This document shows positions 16,797 through 20,430 of a stretch of DNA of 20,430 nt, one piece after another (positions within the stretch are counted from its first letter, which is position 1; each line of letters begins with the position of its first letter). Below the pieces are notes generated by a model. It ran no database searches. It saw nothing but the letters and a program-made list of their open reading frames with translations, and was not told the DNA's origin. The translations under genes and the position numbers were made by a program. Source of the stretch: Ktedonobacter sp. 13_1_20CM_4_53_11 (GTDB taxonomy: Bacteria > Chloroflexota > Ktedonobacteria > Ktedonobacterales > Ktedonobacteraceae); NCBI GenBank assembly GCA_001919995.1, contig MNIY01000072.1, positions 1 to 20,430 on the forward strand. The letters are read 5' to 3'.

Positions 16797-17534
16797 ATGT
16801 CTAAAAAAGTCCTTATTATTGAAGATGAAGAAGGTATTATTCACCTGCTCAGTCTCTACTTGAAGGATGCAGGTTATGAGATCGCGGTCGCGAAAGATGG
16901 CGCCGATGGACTCGCCTTACATGCGCGCCTGCATCCAGACATAGTCATCCTGGATATCATGCTGCCGGCTATCGATGGCTTCGAAGTTTGCCGGCGGATT
17001 CGCGTGTGGTCAAACACTCCGATTCTCATGTTAACGGCGCGTGTGAGTGAGGATGACCGTATCGAAGGACTTGATTTGGGTGCAGATGACTACCTTGTCA
17101 AGCCATTTAGCCCGCGTGAACTGGTAAGCAGAGTGCGAGCCATCCTCAGGAGAGTTGGGAACTCCGAAGGAGGCGAGACACCTCCATCTTCCTCCTCCCC
17201 TACTTCAGAGGCGGCTACAGTCCTGCGTTTCCCGGGACTGACCATTGATCTGCCTGCTCGCCGTGTCGAGGTTAACGGCAGCGAGATAGCGCTGACTCCA
17301 ACAGAGTTTGATCTGCTTGTGTTGCTTGCCCAATCCCCTGGACGGGTGTTTACCCGCGAAATACTGATGAATAAGGTATGGGGCTATGATTACCTGGGCG
17401 ATGGGCATACGATTGATGTCCACATCAGCGCGCTGCGCAAAAAACTCGAAGCGAATTCTGAACAGCGATATATCACCACTGTCTGGCGTGTCGGTTACCG
17501 TTTTGAAGTAAAAGTAAGATCACCTGTAAGTTAA
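16797..17534 (+). CDS. OmpR/PhoB-family response regulator
   Basis: A 245-residue two-component response regulator. The receiver domain (1-118) has the acidic pair in IIEDEE (9-12), the phospho-acceptor D53 in VILDIMLP, the switch threonine T80 (MLTAR) and K102 in LVKPFSP. A Ser/Pro/Thr-rich linker (about 121-140) leads to a winged-helix DNA-binding domain (about 150-240) with EIALTPTEFDLLVLLA, DVHISALRKKLE and TVWRVGYRF. All key residues are present. The start at 16797 (MSKKVLIIEDE) is preferred over an in-frame ATG at 16743, which adds 18 residues not seen in the family; a GGGTGGAG sits 13 bases upstream. The kinase gene follows 16 bases later, so they are one operon. Confidence 0.93.
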   Translation: MSKKVLIIEDEEGIIHLLSLYLKDAGYEIAVAKDGADGLALHARLHPDIVILDIMLPAIDGFEVCRRIRVWSNTPILMLTARVSEDDRIEGLDLGADDYLVKPFSPRELVSRVRAILRRVGNSEGGETPPSSSSPTSEAATVLRFPGLTIDLPARRVEVNGSEIALTPTEFDLLVLLAQSPGRVFTREILMNKVWGYDYLGDGHTIDVHISALRKKLEANSEQRYITTVWRVGYRFEVKVRSPVS

Positions 17535-17550
17535 AATAAGAGGGAAGGAA

Positions 17551-19134
17551 ATGCGAATACGCTGGTGGCAAAGTATACGTTGGCGACTGGCCTTAGGATC
17601 GATGCTTGTCGTGATGCTCGCAACGGTCTTGCTAGCTCTAACCGTCATCTTCGCCATTGTCCACTACTATAGTATCGACCAGAATAATCGGCTTACCAAC
17701 TTCGCTGCTGACAGTGCGCAGAGAATTGGCGAGAATTACTCACGCAGACTCGGCCTGGCGCGAGCTTCTGACAAGACATTTCACAATGGTTTAGAGCAGA
17801 GCTATCAGGGTGAGCAATTCCTGCTCGTTGTGCTCAATCACCGCAATCAACCTGTCTTTCCACGCTTAGGACTGGCTCGAAATACCCTCACCGCGTTTGC
17901 TGTAGCACTTGCTGATCCCACGCTCCGCCAGAGTGATTTTGCGGGTTTACGCAGCGCCATAGTTTCCAGCCAGCAAGGGGATACTGCTACCGGTCAACTG
18001 GGTAGTGGGGGCCCACACCTGGTTCCACGTCCATTTGTGGTGCAGCCGATTTTTATGGGAGGGCAGAATGACGGACAGGTGGTTGGCGTACTGGTTGTGA
18101 CTCCTCTTGCCGCTGCTGAGAATACTGTTCCACCTTTTATAGCGGCTGTAGGTGCATCCGTCCTGGTTGCCTCCGCTATCATCATTGTGCTGGCAGCCCT
18201 GGCGGCAATCCTATTCTCGCGCACGATTACCCGTCCATTGGCGAAGCTGACAAAGGCAGCACGCGTGCTTTCTTCTGGGGATTATGATGCGCGCGTCACT
18301 ACAAATGCTCAAGGTGAGCTGGAAGAGCTTGCTAACAGCTTTAATGAGATGGCTGCGAAACTGGCGAACGACGTCAATGAACTACGGCAACAAGAGGTGT
18401 GGCGGCATGAGCTGATTATGAATATTACACATGACCTGGCGACGCCATTGACGGCGATCGCGGGCCTGGGTGAATCACTGGTGGATGGAGTGAATCAGAA
18501 CTATGAAGACTACGAGGCGACGGGGCGCATCATCGTACGCGAGACGCTGCGACTGCGTCGCCTGGTCAAAGACCTGCATTTGATGGCAAAGGTGGAGGCC
18601 GGGGGAATGAGAGGCATTCAACCACAATGGAAATCGGTGCGCCTGGCCGCGTTGGTTGACGAGGTGCTGGCCGTGCTGGCAACCGAGTTCGAGCGCGCGA
18701 ATGTAGAACCGCTCAATGCCATTGCCTATCATCTACCGCTTGTCCAGGCTGACCCGGATATGCTGATGCGTGTCTTCTCCAACCTGTGTGACAATGCTCT
18801 GCGCCATACTCCGCCGGGAGGCACTGTAACCTTCGATGCCGTTCAATATGGGAGCCAGCTGGTGGTTTCTGTGGCCGATAGCGGTGAAGGTATCCCAACC
18901 GGCGCCTTGCCACGTGTCTTCGACCGTTTTTACCGGGGCGATTCCTCCCGTCAAGCAATGACTGGTGGAAGCGGGTTGGGGTTGGCGATTGTGCGCGCTA
19001 TCGTTGAGGCGCACGGGGGGACAATTTGGGCCCAGAACGTTCCCAATAGCGGTGCAGCCCTGTTGTTCACATTACCTCTGGCCTCTTCCGAACAGGCATC
19101 TACCAGCGGCGCGATTACGACGCCTGTCCCTTAA
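17551..19134 (+). CDS. Membrane sensor histidine kinase
   Basis: A 527-residue kinase. TM1 (about 13-38) and TM2 (about 195-222) frame a roughly 155-residue extracytoplasmic sensor region with no recognisable domain. A HAMP linker follows (SRTITRPLAKLTKAARVLSSGDYDARV), then the phospho-acceptor H-box NITHDLATPLTAIAG with H294. Next is a HATPase: N-box SNLCDNALRHT (410-420), G1 VADSGEGIP (441-449), F-box RVFDRFYRG and G2 GGSGLGLAI (472-480). All catalytic motifs are intact, so it should autophosphorylate and pass phosphate to the adjacent regulator (D53). A strong AGGGAAGGA ribosome site precedes the ATG. The signal is unknown; the divergent secreted protein is a candidate partner by location only. 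The stop overlaps the facing gene by a few bases. Confidence 0.93.
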   Translation: MRIRWWQSIRWRLALGSMLVVMLATVLLALTVIFAIVHYYSIDQNNRLTNFAADSAQRIGENYSRRLGLARASDKTFHNGLEQSYQGEQFLLVVLNHRNQPVFPRLGLARNTLTAFAVALADPTLRQSDFAGLRSAIVSSQQGDTATGQLGSGGPHLVPRPFVVQPIFMGGQNDGQVVGVLVVTPLAAAENTVPPFIAAVGASVLVASAIIIVLAALAAILFSRTITRPLAKLTKAARVLSSGDYDARVTTNAQGELEELANSFNEMAAKLANDVNELRQQEVWRHELIMNITHDLATPLTAIAGLGESLVDGVNQNYEDYEATGRIIVRETLRLRRLVKDLHLMAKVEAGGMRGIQPQWKSVRLAALVDEVLAVLATEFERANVEPLNAIAYHLPLVQADPDMLMRVFSNLCDNALRHTPPGGTVTFDAVQYGSQLVVSVADSGEGIPTGALPRVFDRFYRGDSSRQAMTGGSGLGLAIVRAIVEAHGGTIWAQNVPNSGAALLFTLPLASSEQASTSGAITTPVP

Positions 19135-20430
19135 AACTCCATCAGGTCAGCCGTTGTAGCTCTTCTACTCAGAACAACCTGGATCTCGCCACCCGGTTGA
19201 ATTACCGTGCCAGGAGGAGGATTCTGGTGCATGACACGCCCTGGAGGAATTTCCGGTCGTGTTGATGGTTCCTCGCCAAATACGTTGACCTGAAAGCCCA
19301 GCTCATTCGCTACTCCCATAGCTTCTAACAGGTCCATATTTTCCAGGTTTGGCGCGCCTTTCATTTGTGTCGAATCTACCAGGCTGGTCACCACTTTGCC
19401 GAACCAGTCATGCAGTTCCTTCTTCAGGTCGTTATCCTTCTTTAGCCCCTCTGCTTTAGCGGCGTGCGTTTTTATCTCGTTTATCTTATCCAGCACAAAG
19501 AAAGGGTGATCGACCGTTGGCAGAATAAGAGTGGGTGCGCCAGAGATGTCAACATAGACATCGCCGATATCGAGCAGTCGTTGTAGTACGTTGGGCACTA
19601 TGACTTTGATATCCTTGATATTTTTATATTCAAGCTCCCTGTGGTTCTCAAAGAAAAAGATGAAGCGGCGCTGAATATCGAACATACGTTTATTCGATAG
19701 AATGTACACATCATCCGCGTAGTTCGTAAAAATTATGCCGATGGAGAGCACCAGTAATGTAATAATGGTGCCCATAATAATCCACCACTGAGTCAGGTGT
19801 GAGCTCACAAACGGAGTTGAAGTGGACGGTATGTAGAAAGAGAGAGGTAGCAAAATGCAAAGGGCTAAAATGGGTACGAGGATCTGCCGATAGAAAACGT
19901 AGCGGGAGCGCTGGATGTACTTGACCGTATACTCGCCGGATAAGTAACGCACTTCGCAGGGGATATGCAGGATACCGCCAAAGGTGCGCCTGGGGCCAAG
20001 GCGCCCCTCTGGTCTGCGCAGGATATATTTCTCATCCGCGTTTTCCAACGGGGGCGGTTCTTTCGCTTTCGCCAGCCCAACGATTACCTCTTCCACCTGC
20101 GGGATACCCGGCATTGGAGGCTTTTGTTCTTTTGGCTTACTGGCCCTTATTTTTTCAATAATGCCATCTATCAGGTCTTTCATCGCTCTGGGGTCCGGTA
20201 TATTTTCCATAATGAAATCGCCGCCAACCAGGTAAATGTGGACCGTTCCATAGCGCAAGAGAAAGCCCCAGGCAGTATCCAGGTCCATGCCAACCTGCTT
20301 CACATTATCAAGCGGTGTTGACTGGCGTTCAGGTTGCAAGACGCCATGGGAATGAACAATGCGTTTACTGGTGACGATGTACGTATTCAAATACCATTTG
20401 ACGAAATCTTTCCAGATAAACCACACCAGG
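19131..20430 (-). CDS. Membrane protein with bacterial PH-like domains and C-terminal PASTA domain, 5' truncated
   Basis: At least 431 residues; the frame runs open off the right edge, so the N-terminus is missing (numbering here starts at the GTG at 20426). Residues about 12-95 (YIVTSKRIVHSHGVLQPERQSTPLDNVKQV) and about 236-320 (DDVYILSNKRMFDIQRRF, then LEYKNIKDIKV) look like two bacterial PH (bPH/YdbS-like) domains. The first is followed by a proline- and charge-rich loop. Two TM segments (178-200 and 212-234) lie between them. The C-terminus (about 363-421: AMGVANELGFQVNVFGEEPS, IPPGRVMHQNPPPGTVIQPGGEIQVVLS) is a PASTA domain, a module known mostly from penicillin-binding proteins and Ser/Thr kinases that recognise cell-wall fragments. 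Function is unknown. It overlaps the kinase stop by 4 bases tail to tail. Confidence 0.8.
   Translation of the reverse strand, partial: LVWFIWKDFVKWYLNTYIVTSKRIVHSHGVLQPERQSTPLDNVKQVGMDLDTAWGFLLRYGTVHIYLVGGDFIMENIPDPRAMKDLIDGIIEKIRASKPKEQKPPMPGIPQVEEVIVGLAKAKEPPPLENADEKYILRRPEGRLGPRRTFGGILHIPCEVRYLSGEYTVKYIQRSRYVFYRQILVPILALCILLPLSFYIPSTSTPFVSSHLTQWWIIMGTIITLLVLSIGIIFTNYADDVYILSNKRMFDIQRRFIFFFENHRELEYKNIKDIKVIVPNVLQRLLDIGDVYVDISGAPTLILPTVDHPFFVLDKINEIKTHAAKAEGLKKDNDLKKELHDWFGKVVTSLVDSTQMKGAPNLENMDLLEAMGVANELGFQVNVFGEEPSTRPEIPPGRVMHQNPPPGTVIQPGGEIQVVLSRRATTADLMEF

Overview
The window looks like chromosome from a free-living bacterium, most plausibly a Chloroflexota of the Ktedonobacteria type. 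The clues are balanced base composition, a giant zinc-ribbon/adenylyl cyclase/AAA/TPR regulator, a WD40 lipoprotein, a secreted protein of short helical repeats, and a CGNR-type zinc-finger regulator. This assignment is inference from gene style; there is no rRNA or marker gene to fix it. No tRNA, rRNA, CRISPR array, transposase or phage gene was seen.

Left part (1-4048): the 3' end of an amidohydrolase; a WalJ/YycJ-like metallo-beta-lactamase-fold hydrolase; an orphan 258-residue protein with its own near-consensus promoter; and, convergent with it, a 12-TM MFS transporter preceded by a perfect palindrome. The orphan protein carries a Thr-x5-Cys...His pattern (T93, S97-G98-C99, H116) matching the catalytic signature of the CNF1/BLF1 glutamine-deamidase toxins. 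It is the most novel item here.

Middle part (4049-10480): a tight minus-strand cluster of an exported FMN-binding protein with a TGAT flavinylation motif, the flavin transferase ApbE, and a fused RnfD/NqrB-like membrane domain plus NAD(P)H:flavin reductase. Together these look like a three-gene route carrying electrons from NAD(P)H across the membrane to a covalently bound flavin. Upstream lie a FAD-dependent oxidoreductase and a CGNR-type regulator. Divergent from the regulator is a Tat-type lipoprotein with a seven-bladed WD40 propeller. The shared intergenic region holds repeated TTGACnGTTACA elements.

Right part (10514-20430): the 1331-residue cyclase/ATPase regulator has a CRP-like box in its upstream region. 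Divergent from it are a DUF402 (FomD-like) protein and a methylmalonyl-CoA epimerase-like VOC protein. A 21-bp perfect hairpin terminator follows. Next comes a secreted helical-repeat protein, divergent from an OmpR-type response regulator and its histidine kinase. The intergenic region carries 11-bp-phased direct repeats that look like the regulator's own binding site. The window ends in a membrane protein with bacterial PH-like domains and a C-terminal PASTA domain, truncated at its 5' end and overlapping the kinase gene by 4 bases tail to tail.
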